Of a DNA stretch of 64,000 bases, positions 34,095-45,685 are shown piece after piece; positions within the stretch are counted from its first letter, which is position 1, and the number at the start of each line of letters is the position of its first letter. The notes under the pieces are model-generated. The model ran no database searches. It had not been told where the DNA came from and saw nothing but the letters and a program-made list of their open reading frames with translations. This DNA comes from Mimachlamys varia. Its lineage: Eukaryota; Mollusca; Bivalvia; Pectinida; Pectinidae. The stretch lies in the NCBI GenBank assembly GCA_947623455.1, contig OX392534.1, positions 40,553,426 through 40,617,425 of the forward strand, read 5' to 3'. The position numbers and the translations under genes are program-made.

Positions 34095-34960
34095 GACTTT
34101 TTTTATGACCAAAGGTGTAAGAAAGGGAAATTGTGCCCGAGGGGTTTTCAATTATTGTAAAACCCAAGGCTTGGAAAAATTTGAAAATCATGACGGTGGA
34201 CTTTCCCTCACTTACACTTTTGGTACTGAAAGATTATTTTTCTCCTATTTTAACTACGCTAAAAATATAAAATAAACCCCCAAAAACATGAAAATACGTT
34301 TTGACTGTCTGTCATTTTGAAAATATCAATTTCCCCTTCAGCTTCTTAGACAAAAACTGATCAGTCTGCGAGACTAAACAAACTCTATATACTTGCAAAC
34401 ACTGTTTGAGCTGAGTCTATCGTATTCGTGACATCATGTCATTGCTGAGCCATTGTGACGTCACTTCGCGTGATATGCTATGTAAGATTATAAGACTCTT
34501 TCATGGCCAGGGGTGTAAGATAGGGAAATTCCACCCGAGGGGTTTTCAAATTTGATAAAACCCGAGGCTTTGCCGAGGGTTTTGCCAAATTTGAAAATCC
34601 CGAGGGTGGAATTTCCCTATCTTACACCTTTGGCCATGAAAGGGTATTTTTCTCTCATTTCAACTACCTGAATAAGTTCAAAAACCATGAAAATACTTTT
34701 GACTGGCCACCATTTTGAAAATATCAACTTTTTCCTTGAGTTTTTTTGACGAAAACAAATTATACAGCAAGATTAAGCATGCTCCATATTTGCTACAGAA
34801 AAACAATCTCAGCTTTCCTATGTACACGGTTAAAATATCGTGGAAGGTTTTAATTTCATCACGTCGCCATTTTTCCTTGTTGGCATCAGATTTTACCGAA
34901 CTCGTGACTTCACGTCATTGTTGCACCATTGTGACGTCACGCCGTGGCTGTATTGCATGG
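34095..34960. repeat. Tandem duplication of a ~420-bp module, each with a foldback
   Basis: Module 1 (34095-about 34495) and module 2 (about 34500-34960) share the order: foldback, then tgaaaatac-ttttgactg, cattttgaaaatatcaa, and finally ccattgtgacgtcac. The foldback of module 2 (34500-34635) has about 55-base arms beginning tttcatggccaggggtgtaa; that of module 1 is more diverged. Each copy ends with a TGACGTCA word. Confidence 0.75.
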
Positions 34961-36000
34961 GTAGGTGTGTAATACAACCACAGCGATCACAGGTGTATTG
35001 CCCTGGACAGGCCAGTATTACACACTTAGAAATGAGAGAAAGAGTTGTCTTACATAGCTTTCTTGCATGGGCAAGCTCTATTCAACATGGCGAGATATTA
35101 GAGAAATATTTCTTAATAACTAAAAAAAAGTCTAAACGGAAAACATGTATTTTTCTTGTCGTTAAATCTTTCAGGTCAATCAATATTGTTTTACACTTGT
35201 ATATCAATACAATGGGACCAGTTTAACCTATACTACTAAAATAACTGAAAAACGAAAGGGGGAAAAATTAAAATAATTACCCGATCAGATTTTTATAATT
35301 TGCGTTTCTAGAGAAATAAACATCACCTTTAAACGATGAATGTTACGCACATGTTGAAATGGAATTGAAACTGATGCCAGATGTATATTTCTTGCACTGG
35401 GTTGAATTTGTTTTTTATGAAGTCGTGCGCTGTATCAATGTCTTGTTATCGAGTGTTTTATGTATCGGTATATGTGGAACAACAGGTGCTTTTCGGTGTT
35501 TACCAAACATCCATTCATAAAAACGTTAATTAGATCTCCAGGTGTATTTTGTTTTTGCAACTGAACGGAAGTGAAAGGTATGTCTACGATTTTTGATCTT
35601 GGTTTAGCGCTTACGAAACATACGAGCTTTAAAAAGTGCCAAGTACTTGTCGAAAACAACCACAAGTTTATAAGAATTAGCAAACAAACCTTACATCAAC
35701 TATTTCCTTTGATGTATTAATCTGATTCAGTTTTATTTATTTCTGATAAATGGATCGGTGCTGCAGACCGATTTCAAATAAGCTAACCATACTTGTAGAC
35801 AAACGATCCAGGTGTGTCTTCTCGCTACATTCCTTAGCAAAGGCTTATATTTATATGTGCTGCATCATATATAGACGTATACACTCCCTTCAAGATATGT
35901 ATCAGTCTGTGTTACTACATTTCAACTGGAAAAAAACGAATATATGCTGGCCTTGACTAATTTTTTAGTCGTAGCTTACAAAAGCATTCTTTGTGAGTTT
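34961..36000. other. No gene seen; one inverted pair
   Basis: gtgtgtaatac (34964) and gtattacacac (about 35014) form an inverted pair next to the duplicated module. The remaining frames are unrecognised. Confidence 0.35.
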
Positions 36001-36050
36001 CACTTCCGGTTTAGACTCATATCTTCGCAGTTTGATGTCGCACACTTCCG
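36001..36050 (+). promoter_or_regulatory. Two ETS-like sites upstream of a candidate start
   Basis: CACTTCCGG at 36001-36009 and CACTTCCG at 36043-36050. Sites of this type are common in the core promoters of broadly expressed animal genes. They lie about 175-220 bp upstream of the ATG at 36224. Confidence 0.3.
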
Positions 36051-36223
36051 TTTGAGCGCCCCGATGCACGCTACAAGATACTCAATACATATCTGATACG
36101 GTACATACATCACAACCAAAACATAGCGACAAAACTGGGCAATTCTACGACCTTGATGCAGTACTGCAATATTTTTACCAGACGTTTTCGCTTGGGATTT
36201 AATGATTTTGCAAAATATAAGCC

Positions 36224-36334
36224 ATGGCGGTCACGAAAAAGTCAAAGATATCAGATGGACGCGACAGTGTAATACCATACTTGTATGTGACTGTGTTATT
36301 ACCCGACTGTGGAGGCGCCCTCGCATTTCATTAG
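36224..36334 (+). CDS. Candidate first coding exon or 36-codon ORF
   Basis: An ATG in an optimal context (gccATGGCGG) opens 36 codons (MAVTKKSKISDGRD...). A donor-like TT|GTATGT at 36283 would end an exon at 36282; otherwise the frame stops at 36332-36334. ETS-like motifs upstream support a promoter. I find no downstream exon and recognise no family. Confidence 0.3.
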   Translation: MAVTKKSKISDGRDSVIPYLYVTVLLPDCGGALAFH

Positions 36335-36624
36335 AGTCGACACTACTACGGTGTCAGCCGGAACTCATTAGAGGGATCTCATTACACACAGTGACAGTGG
36401 GTGTATTATTGTCGGTATGAAGGCAATTCAATAAACTTGATGTTATTAGATATCCTTGCGCGGTCATACAAGTTAGCTTACGGATAAATTCAGCTTATTT
36501 TTCATGTTTTTTAATGAGAATGATAAATAAATAAATTGTGCTAGGTTAGAAAGTGCGAAAAGTAAAGGAGATATTTTAGCTCATTTAGTCAAAAAGACCA
36601 GAGACATCACAAATTTTCTGTCCA

Positions 36625-36690
36625 CGGGGTTTGTTTTGTTTGTGTTTTATTTTACGTCCTACTTACAGTGATATACATTTAATGCCATGT
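36625..36690 (-). mobile_element. SINE tail remnant
   Basis: The string tttattttacgtcctactta matches the tail region of the SINEs at 11192 and 41615; the head is missing or unrecognisable. A decayed fragment. Confidence 0.4.
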
Positions 36691-36759
36691 CAAAAATGAA
36701 TTAAAAGGATGGCGTAATCTTATTTGCATTAACAGGAGGCTGTGAAGTACGGGGCTCAG

Positions 36760-36852
36760 CATCGTCAGATACCCACGGTTGATCTCGCTTCGCTAACTCA
36801 TTCATGATGAGTGAGTTAGCGAAGCGAGATCAACCGTGGGTATCCGACGATG
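36760..36852. mobile_element. Foldback MITE, MULE-type, with perfect 9-bp duplication
   Basis: 93-bp near-perfect hairpin: catcgtcagatacccacggt at left and the matching complement at right, with arms of about 44 bases meeting at tcatgatga. It is flanked by ggggctcag at 36751-36759 and again at 36853-36861, an exact 9-bp duplication. Mutator-like elements make 9-bp duplications, so I infer a MULE source. Related copies at 4724 and 14932, and a half copy near 49577. Confidence 0.85.
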
Positions 36853-37124
36853 GGGGCTCAGTAGAAAGAGAATGGTTAATTTCAGGCTTAAAAACTAATT
36901 CTTTGAAGGGTTAGATGAATACTAACAAAATTTGGCATTTTAATTCAAATGACATGGGAAGTTAAAGAAGATTGTGGAACAAAAAAGAATGGTGCAACGA
37001 TTCAAAAGCGTATCCTGTGAAATGGCTGCTTTAATTGAACCATATTTGGTCCTAGAAGGCAAGCTAGTCTATTTTTAGATTACAATGGTGAGGTTAATCC
37101 CGAAAGGAATAATTTCGCCTTTTG

Positions 37125-37320
37125 CCTCTAGTTGAACGTTCGCTCCTATGAGGAATGTTTTGGGTTTTGGTACCTGGCCGAGACCAACCAGAGTCTCAAA
37201 AAATGAGTTTTTCTGGGGTTCGACAGTATACTTCAGTGTGCTAGCACTTTAATTCGGCAAAGTTCCGGACTATCGTAGGAAGGCTTACACGAACATACCA
37301 CAGTCCTCTTAAATACACAC
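37125..37320 (+). mobile_element. tRNA-derived SINE, family 2 (diverged)
   Basis: The head has aacgttcgctcctatgagga and a decayed B-box region (tgggttttggtacc), followed by tggccgagaccaaccagagt. I associate this order with a second mollusc-type SINE. Boundaries are approximate. Confidence 0.45.
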
Positions 37321-37458
37321 GAACTAACAAAGATATGATATCATAATAGATCCGGAAGTATTGTCATATCCCTGGAAATAGTCTGTGGAAGAAGCTGGGA
37401 ACAGTCGAGGTTCATATCTAAAGCAATTCAAAATCGGCACCGGAATCGTTAATAAATG

Positions 37459-37573
37459 GTCAAATCTAACATTGATGCATGGTCAAATCTAACATTGATG
37501 CATGGTCAAATCTAACATTGATGCATGGTCAAATCTAACATTGATGCATGGTCAAATCTAACATTGATGCATG
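37459..37573. repeat. 23-bp tandem repeat, five copies
   Basis: Five near-identical copies of ggtcaaatctaacattgatg + cat. Identity is close to complete, so the array is recent. Confidence 0.95.
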
Positions 37574-37727
37574 TGCAACCTGACCCAATAATACATTGGT
37601 CTGTCACTGTCCAAGGATACTTACTCCCAATTTAAAGGTCAATTTCTTTGAAATGAGTGCAAGGGATCACTACTGATCTTGCTCAAGGCATATTATAGAA
37701 TTAGCCATCTCATATTTGGTAAAAAGA

Positions 37728-37945
37728 ATGTGTAGGCCACCAAATTAGTCGCCTCGTATAAAACAGTGTGCAAAGAATCTGTAGGCCACCAAATTAGTCG
37801 CCTCGCATGGAACAGTGTACAAAAAATATGTAGTCCAACACATCAGTCGCCTCGTATAAAACAAGAATCTGTAGGCCGCCAAATTTGTCGCCTTGTATGA
37901 AACAGTGCATAAATGATTTGCAGGCCACCATATTAGTCGCCTCCT
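37728..37945. repeat. 49-bp tandem repeat, about 4.5 copies
   Basis: Units start gtaggccacc and continue aaattagtcgcctcgtataa. Steps are 49, 49, 41 and 49 bp, so one unit carries an 8-bp deletion. The word ttagtcgcctc (complement gaggcgactaa) also occurs at about 39435, which hints that the unit came from an interspersed repeat. Confidence 0.85.
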
Positions 37946-38945
37946 GTGATATCTATGGCTATATACTGAAATGATGTATGTGTAGATGAGGAATGTTCAT
38001 TATACCTTTCCTGGTAGTTATTTATATGATATAGAGGTACAGTTGATAAATAAACCCTAGAATAACACACCGACACCTGTTTCAGTACATTATATATGTC
38101 ATATGTTTCGCCGGAATGTCATGGCTGGGAGAAAATGAAAGGCGCTCAAATATTTGACACAGATTTTTGAGTCGTCGGAGATCAAGTAACAATATAAGAT
38201 CATGTTACAATACTGACAAGTATCCAAATAATGAGACTGTCATATGAATCATAAACTGGAACATCACATGCTTGTAAGGGAAGAAACTAGAGGTTATGAT
38301 ACGTATGCAAAGATATCTAGGTCGGCGAACAATGACTTTTACTACTTAATGAATAAATTATAGCAAACATATTCGAATTCTAAACACTTGAATTGCAATG
38401 AAAATGAAAAAAAGTGCATTAAAAAACATTCTCTGTCATTTGTCAAACAGCGTCACAACTACAAACAATATGTCATGCTCGAATACAGCAACAACGTTTT
38501 CAGTATTGGCAATGAATCTAAATACAAACTTGACTCATACCAAACGTCCAACTTGTTTTAAAAAACGACATGAAATACGGTGTTCTTTCAAGTATTGCTT
38601 CATTAACTGGCCTCATCTGACGAAACATGGGCTAAATCTTGTACGGTCCTGATGAAATTCATTTCTTTTGATCGAGCATTCCTCTGGCATTAAATAATGT
38701 TCTTCTTTCTCTAGGAAGGATCATATTCCATGCATGCCACCGTTAGCTTTATCCACATCCTATATTTAGTATCAATCTGTTCTTGTTCTGTAGATTTTAA
38801 CTGTTTTGATGTCCTTCGCAAAGTTTGTCCGGTCCTTTGTGTCCTAGAGAGTTTTGTTAATCTACAATGAGTAAAATGGTTCAACCATACAGAATTAGTT
38901 TAATTTTACTTCTTAATTCATAAATTAAAGGTGTTTTACGCACCT
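37946..38945. other. No supportable feature
   Basis: An 84-codon plus frame (38398-38652) is rich in Asn/Thr/Lys and looks like the antisense of something else, perhaps transposon-derived. I could not assign it. Confidence 0.35.
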
Positions 38946-39056
38946 GACCCTTCTGCTTCTACATTAGTTTAGACATTTTTGATTCCCAATTTTTGGCCCC
39001 TGACATCACTGAAGAGACCAAGGAGGACGAAACAGCTGTATGAGGCAGTTTAATTC
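38946..39056 (+). repeat. Interspersed repeat fragment (plus orientation)
   Basis: Contains ttctgcttctacattagttt and gaggacgaaacagctgtatg, shared in inverse orientation with 32285-32367. Probably the terminal part of a transposable element. Confidence 0.55.
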
Positions 39057-41042
39057 ATGTTTCGGCATACTGTATCTATTACTAAATTAAAAAGGTGCAG
39101 CATATGTGGGTGATACGTCATCTTCCATGGGAAGATTGCGGTCAGATGTAGTGTTGGTTATCACAAGGTTTAGAATACTGTCCCTCTGGTGATAGCAATC
39201 ACTCACAAGGGTAAGATACAGTAGTGATACTTGTTGTAAACTTAACGGGAAGCTGTATTTACGGTTGTTCCCTAGTCTGTGTTATACATACTTTCAAAGT
39301 TTATTTTCTGCTCACTTCTTTCAATCTTATTCTCCCCATTATGGCTGTCCTTCCCAAATGTAAGCCCCTCCGGCTCCAGTACGGGGATCTAGAGAAGAAT
39401 ACACCGGCTGGTACATATTGTATGTATCGTTTTAGAGGCGACTAACGTGGGAACAGAGCAATATTTGTATTAGCGACATCAGCCGCATCCTTTTCACTTT
39501 ACTGATACCAGTCATGTAAAGAAGTGTAGAAGAATGAGATCTCTTCTGTGTGAGGACATGTTTTGTAAATTGTGTCTGTGTCAATAAAATGTTTGTAACA
39601 AAACAATTTCGATTTACTTCATATTACCTTTTTATTTCCTGATGTCATGCTTGTTTGGTTTTAGCGCTGGGCGTTCGTCCGGATGAGGAGGCCAATGGGG
39701 GAGGGGGGGGGGGGTCTGTTATCAGGCCGGTACATACCAAAGTCTTTTGAATTGTCATTGCTATTACCTGCTTTACGTTCAGCACAGAGCATTATTACAA
39801 CAACTTTTTAGATGGCGTTAGCTGTTTAAATGTCGATAAATCCTGTATAACTAAGGATGGTTTCGCATCAAAATTGTTCACCGTTTGTTCCAGGTTCAAG
39901 GTACCTTTTGTTTGGAGGCTCCTGTTTAGCAACGAAAGCAACACAATATCCACGGGATCATAAGGTCAAACTCCGTGTACCGTTTTAAAATTGTCAAAAG
40001 GGAACATTCATATCACCAGAATTATATTGGAATGAGATACTTATCATGCCGGGTTTTCTGATCTGAATTTAACAGTTGACATTCAGGACGACCAAAGTGA
40101 TTTTCCAGGCAGCTTCTCTATTTTTAGTATTGCTGTCTGTGAGAAGATGAGCACGCCATCTAGGAGGATGCTGTACAGGAAGTGAAGCAGACGACTTCCT
40201 GTTAGGATTAGCTTAAGTAAGTCTATCGAACATGTTTGGATCGACCATAGATTTCCGAGCAAGTGGCGGTCACAGTAACATTAGGAATGATTGGCGGTCG
40301 TATGTCGAACTATTATTGAACGGGCTCACCACAAGAAGATGATCTTGCCAATCTGATTAAATATATGATGCTCCTTATAACCTGTTAGCCGTCCTCTACT
40401 CATCTTAAAGTTTCGAGAGGTCAGCAGGTGATACATGTACTTAACCGAGATACCATTTTAGGCGAATGAAGAAATGTATTCTGTATTCATCATCATGTAA
40501 GCTTGTTGATAATATATCTTGAAATCATAATTTAGAAAGCACACTGAAAGTACAATATTTGGAATGACTAGTTTGGTAGTAAATATATGGCGAGTAAAAG
40601 AAAATATTGATAATGATTCAATTTTGCCTCTGGTGGAAAATAAAATCAAAATCAAAGCTTTCAGATTGCAATCCTTTATTGTTTTCGCCTACTCATTTCC
40701 ATTAAATCATCTCATTAAGTTATCATCTGTATTTTACCGTAGGCATTGGTAAACAATGATGATAAACAGCCTTTCAAATTTCTAACGGTTATAATGTGTT
40801 TTAGAATTTATTGAAAATCTACTACAGATTTTAAGGAATGGTCTTGGTTTATCTTGTTGACAGACGAATGGAGAGCTTGATAAGCTTGCTCGACGTTTAT
40901 TGTGATCGATCAAGGATTTTGCTACAGGATTCGACCTTCACTGATACTCGCCTGTACCCATAATCGCCTGTGTAAGCGGATAATGTTGCGATGCCGTGAT
41001 GCTGCTCCTCGACTGGGAGCCACGTGATCACCGCAGTACACG
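39057..41042. other. No gene seen
   Basis: Contains a short G11 run near 39700 and a plus frame ending at 39445 (…QYGDLEKNTPAGTYCMYRFR) whose end shares the gaggcgactaa word with the 49-bp array at 37728. It is therefore more likely repeat than gene. Otherwise unremarkable. Confidence 0.35.
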
Positions 41043-41105
41043 ATGGCGGCACGTCCTCCCATCATGCACCACGTCTATCTCGCGAACATCGCGGGATCAC
41101 TTACG
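41043..41105 (+). CDS. Candidate first coding exon in a CpG-rich patch
   Basis: An ATG (acgATGGCGG) opens 21 codons (MAARPPIMHHVYLANIAGSL...) up to a donor-like ACG|GTAATT at 41106. The surrounding 40960-41110 is richer in CpG than its neighbours, as at a promoter. No next exon was found, and the opposite strand is also open across the patch. Confidence 0.25.
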
Positions 41106-41614
41106 GTAATTCGTTTTCTGCATAGATTTGACAATCTATATGTCCGTAACGCGATTATATGGTAAAGTATTTTACATAAATCACGCGATAAATACAGTGA
41201 CCTTGACCTTGGCCGGCAGTCGAGGACACAGCGTATGGGATAGATAATTGTCGTCATATTATCATGTAGTAAGGACGATTTACAACCTAAACCTCTTTAT
41301 ACCGCCGTGTACTTTACTTTGCAAACGAGAAGATTGAGTCCCTGTGTTGTTTTTCTGCGAAATGTGATGTTTACCGTTATTTTATCGCATTGATTAAATT
41401 TAATCACACGAATTTTATATTAATTGGTAAAACATATTTACATTTTACATAAAGTAATTGCTTGATGACTGTATGAAGTTTTACTACTTTCACGTTATTG
41501 TATAATCTTCCTCTAAAATTGTAAAACGTGAATCATGTACACTTGGTACAACCCTTGATACAATTAGGTTTTTAACAATTCGATCTAGATTGCTTCATCA
41601 TTCAAATTAAGGAT

Positions 41615-41835
41615 TTGGTTTGGTTTATTTTGTTTTACGTCCTATTAACAGCCAGGGTATTTTTCGGACGTACAAGGTGTCGGAGGTGGAGGAAAGCCAG
41701 GATACCTGGAGAAAAACCACCGACCTACTGTCAACAACTGGTAACTGATTCACGTGGGATTCGACCACGCAACCCAGAGGTGGAAGTCTAGTTGTAGAAT
41801 GTCGGGAATGCCTTATCTCAGCCACCGCGGTTCTA
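41615..41835 (-). mobile_element. tRNA-derived SINE, family 1, copy 2
   Basis: Same order as 11192-11415: tail tttattttgttttacgtcct, core ggaggaaagccaggatacct, and tRNA-like head ending gccaccgcgg (plus strand). The head is diverged (ccttatctcagccaccgcgg). Confidence 0.8.
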
Positions 41836-42121
41836 TGGTGATTCAAAAGCCAAGTGCCCTTAATTGCAAAAGAAATACGGCATAGTGCTCGAAGCATGCG
41901 TATGCAATACTGTCTTTAAAATATGTAGACATGCGAATAAATGAAGTACTCATTAAGATATTTTGTTTAAGCGTGCAGAAAGCAAGGAAAAGAAACACTT
42001 TTCAGTACAACATTGCCATTTCGTTTCTCTATGATCCACCGATAGTATTGGAAGACCGATAGTAGACAGGCAAGGTAGGACTAAGATCACCTTTTCAAAT
42101 GTAGCATCCGTCTGGATGGAA

Positions 42122-42192
42122 TTTCCTTTGGCTCAATGTAAAAGCGTCTGGCTAGGAAAGTAGGGAACACGGGTTCGAACCCTCGTGGAAAC
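42122..42192 (+). mobile_element. tRNA-like sequence (SINE head or tRNA pseudogene)
   Basis: tggctcaatgtaaaagcgtc resembles an A box and D-arm, and cgggttcgaaccctcg is a perfect T-arm with B box. The anticodon arm does not fold well and the acceptor ends barely pair, so this is not a functional tRNA. Confidence 0.45.
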
Positions 42193-43527
42193 ACACTATT
42201 CTCTATCACAACGGCCTTTGTTCTCGATCCTGTTACACATGAATGTCGAATGCGACCAAATTGTAGAGCTGTTATACATACAACTATACAATCCTACAAC
42301 TACTTGTCTTCAACACAAAGTTGAAACTGATCAAGCATCATGCATGTAAGCCGTTCAAGATGAAATTCCAGCAACAAGACTTACCAGCTCGGGCTGACCA
42401 GTTCGGGGGACTGACAAGCACTTCGGGGAAATTCTAAGGATGTTTATATCAATTTACTAACGACGTTGTTGCCTGTCAAAACGGCCAAAGGACAAATATA
42501 TTCATCGATGTACTGATAGCAATAGGCTTAAAGCATTTAAATTATGCATAATTCTACAACGTCATTATTCAAACGAAGGTAAGTGTGCACACAGATGTCA
42601 CATAGAAAACCATACCTACCTTTTGTAACTATGGGCTTGTCCCTGGGGACAGACATCTAAATATACAATCTTCTTTTTTGTTCCAAATTAACGATTGTGA
42701 CTCGGAGAAAAGACGCCAGAAGGTGGAAACGAAACTTGATTTTGTACTTATTATAATGTAAATTGAATCACCATGGTAACCTAAGGTAGACAAAGGAACC
42801 GGTCGTGCATATCGAATTCTGTAATTATGATTTAACACCTCTAGACATGTAAAACTGAATCATTTGGGATAAAATATTAATCTTCTATTGCTTTTTTCTA
42901 TTCACAGTTTATGTTTTGATAATATTTATCAATATGAACTTTAAAAAGTTATTTATTGCAACTCATTTTTTTGTAATGTTGGATTATATCTAAGGCAAGG
43001 GAAATAATTAAAAGATTGCGTTGCATCTGTTTGACGTAAGTGCATGTATTGGCTCCCATACATATGAAGTTCTGTAATGCACGTGCGAATTGTACCGCCT
43101 GCCCCGTAACTTTGTCCATTGTGAAAGTCGCCAGGTTTGAAAATAGCGGATAGGAACGTGCGATAGAATGCTATATATAGGGGCAACAATAGACCACGTG
43201 GAGGTGTGTAGCAGTAGCTAGCTACGATGACGTACCTGCAAGAAGTTATTGTCTAAATTGTGTTTTGTGACGTCAGGTCACAGGAAAACTTACGCCGTTC
43301 TATGAGATTGTGTGCCCATTTAAATCTTTACTGAATTTTTGTGATTGTTTCTGCTATAATCTATTTTTACGATAATGATTTAAAACTGATTTTGATCCTG
43401 ATGAAAATAACATATTTGATGCCGTTTTATAAAATGCTTACGTCTCTTCGTTGAATTTGTTTTGGTGGGTTCACATATAATAGTAAAAGCAATACATCAG
43501 TATACGAATGCATTGTAACGGTCGCTT
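42193..43527. other. No feature seen
   Basis: AT-rich unique-looking DNA. Minus frames at 42629-42838 and 42953-43189 are unrecognised. Confidence 0.35.
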
Positions 43528-43861
43528 CGATTGTTTAGAGGAACAAGGACGTATTTTCGACATGGTGTGCTTAGAAGTAAAGGGCCGTATCACAAATTTA
43601 TCAATCTTTAGATTCTGATTGACAGCGATTTGGAGTGACCTTTTCTAATATAATTTGTATATCTTTAATGGATGTTTTTTGTGAGAAACATCTGCGATTG
43701 AAAAGAATTAGACCATTTTATTTCATATGCAGTGCAAATTCTACCAGAAAAGCTCACTCCAAAATTGTTATCGAAATCTAAAAAATGATCTATTTCAGAT
43801 ACGGCCCTTTACTTCTAAGCACACCAAGTTGAAAATACGTCCTTGTTCCTGTAAACAATCG
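43528..43861. mobile_element. Foldback MITE, 334 bp
   Basis: Long inverted arms: cgattgtttagaggaacaag...tgtgcttagaagtaaagggc at left, with the complement ending ctgtaaacaatcg at right. The arms run about 80 bases with good match, then diverge around a loop near 43690. The plus frame 43727-43921 is inside the right arm and is not a gene. Confidence 0.8.
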
Positions 43862-44238
43862 ATTATAACCACATTGGAACAGGGGCACATATTTAAACAT
43901 GGCAGTATGTTATTTGTATGAAGTTTTATCAAACTAATTTCTTTAGATAAACTGCAATTAAACTTATTGGAGATACGGTTCTGACCACAATGATTATAAT
44001 TATTGTGGTTCTAGATAACGTGGCATGTTTCAAGCATCAGTGATTTATTTTACCAGAATTGGTGTAGTTTTATTAACATATATTAGAAAACTAACACACC
44101 GAAGATATGAATACCAATATCTCTTTTACGTGTTTGACTGAATACTTATTCTGATTATAGATACAAACAAATTTATGGAGTTTTGATTGATCAACAAACG
44201 ACGTCATAACCCCCTCCCCCCCCCAAAAAAAAAATTCT

Positions 44239-44580
44239 CTTAATGGACCGATATACGTACTTTCGGCAAAACAAGCCCAATAACTTATTATATTTATTGA
44301 TTTAGTTAAGATTAACTGATATCAGCAATATTCAAGATGAATTCTTACGCGGTTACCGGTACAGCAGCAGTTGAAACTCGGCATTTGTAAACACGCGTCT
44401 ATTCTGAACTGTCTTCTACCTTGTTGAAGTGGGCCCCACCTGAATTTTTTCTTTGATTTTTTTTTTTCAAGAGTTTCTTGTTAGTTACCGCTCAGGTTTA
44501 GTTCGTTTTTGGCTTATTCTTGCATAATTTTCCAGAATCCTGAAATAATTCCTGAAGTTGCGTATATTGGGCCTTTAAAG
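44239..44580. mobile_element. MITE with TTTAAAGGCCCAATAT ends, copy 2 (inverted relative to copy 1)
   Basis: About 342 bp matching 22578-22935 on the other strand. It carries gcgtatattgggcctttaaa at its right end and a diverged taatggaccgatatacgt at its left. A T-rich insertion sits near 44455. Confidence 0.75.
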
Positions 44581-44789
44581 ACAACGTATTAAAAAACCTT
44601 ATCCTGGACATGGTAAATCATGAAACCCCGTTCAATAACATTTTTCGGACAACTGGCTTACCATGGGTACATAGAAAGACCCCGTGACGTGTACGAATGA
44701 ATCTATAAAGGATTCAAAGAGTACCACACTTCATTTCTTACGATCTGATAGTTTAGTCTTTACCAAGTGTGGATGTCATGCACAAAAAG

Positions 44790-45397
44790 GGTGAAAGGGT
44801 GTATGAAGGATATCCCCTGCCCCAACCCTCCCAAAAAAGGGTGAAAATGTGTATGAAGGATATCCCCTGCCCCAACCCCTCCCAAAAAAGGGTGAAAAGG
44901 TGTATGAAGGATATCCCCTACCCCAACCCTCCCAAAAAAGGATGAAAAGGTGTATGAAGGATTTCCCCTACCCCATCCCCTCCCAAAAAAAGGTGAAAAG
45001 GTGTATGAAGGATATCCCCTACCCCAACCCTCCCAAAAAAGGGTGAAAAGGTGTATGAAGGATATCCCCTACCCCATCCCCTCCCAAAAAAGGGTGAAAA
45101 GGTGTATAAAGGATTTCCCCTACCCCAACCATCCCAAAAAAGGGTGAAAAGGTGTATGAAGGATATCCCCTGCCCTAACCCCTCACAAAAAAGGTTGAAA
45201 AGGTGTATGAAGGATATCCCCTGTCTCAACCCTCCCAAAAAAAGGTGAAAAGGTGTATGAAGGATTTCCCCTACCCCATCCCCTCCCAAAAAAGGGTGAA
45301 AAGGTGTATGAAGGATATCCCCTGCCCCAACCCCTCCCAAAAAAGGGTGAAAAGGTGTATTAAGGATATACCCTTCCCCAACCTCCCCAAAAAAGGA
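44790..45397. repeat. 50-51-bp minisatellite
   Basis: Twelve units: aaaaagggtgaaaaggtgta + tgaaggatatcccctacccc + aaccctccc. Starts at 44801, 44851, 44902 and 44952 show steps of 50-51. Long frames on both strands (up to 175 codons on the minus strand) are Pro/Gly/Phe repeats produced by the array, not genes. Confidence 0.95.
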
Positions 45398-45535
45398 AAG
45401 TGATATTTCTCTATATCGATAGAGATTTCCTTGTTTGAGTATCAACTATCCATATGCAAACATAGAAAATTATTTTTGATATATAACAAGCGATTTTAAC
45501 GTTTTGGCAACCCATTCGAGGAACATTATATAGGG

Positions 45536-45685
45536 ATTGAACGGCGTTTTTTTAATTTTCATGCCGGTATGAATGCAAAGCGGTTACATCCATATTGCAT
45601 GAAGCCCGCTAGGGCTTCATGGTCAATATGGATGTAACCGCTTTGCATTCATACCGGCATGAAAATTAAAAAAACGCCGTTCAAT
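45536..45685. mobile_element. Near-perfect 150-bp palindrome (young foldback element)
   Basis: Arms of about 72 bases from attgaacggcgtttttttaa to the centre at 45610, with very few mismatches. The centre holds a second small hairpin (gaagcccgctagggcttc). The near identity of the arms means either recent insertion or gene conversion between arms. No clear flanking duplication. Confidence 0.8.

Noticed and set aside
37459..37573. CRISPR-like direct repeats
   Set aside because: Repeats are contiguous with no spacers, and the genome is eukaryotic.
38398..38652. 84-codon plus-strand ORF
   Set aside because: Asn/Thr/Lys-rich, probably chance or antisense of transposon sequence.
41625..41897. 90-codon minus-strand ORF
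   Set aside because: Lies on the SINE at 41615-41835.
42122..42192. Functional tRNA gene
   Set aside because: Good T-arm only; the anticodon and acceptor stems do not pair, so it is listed as tRNA-like.
44918..45445. 175-codon minus-strand ORF
   Set aside because: Produced by the 50-51-bp minisatellite; the plus strand is open in several frames too.
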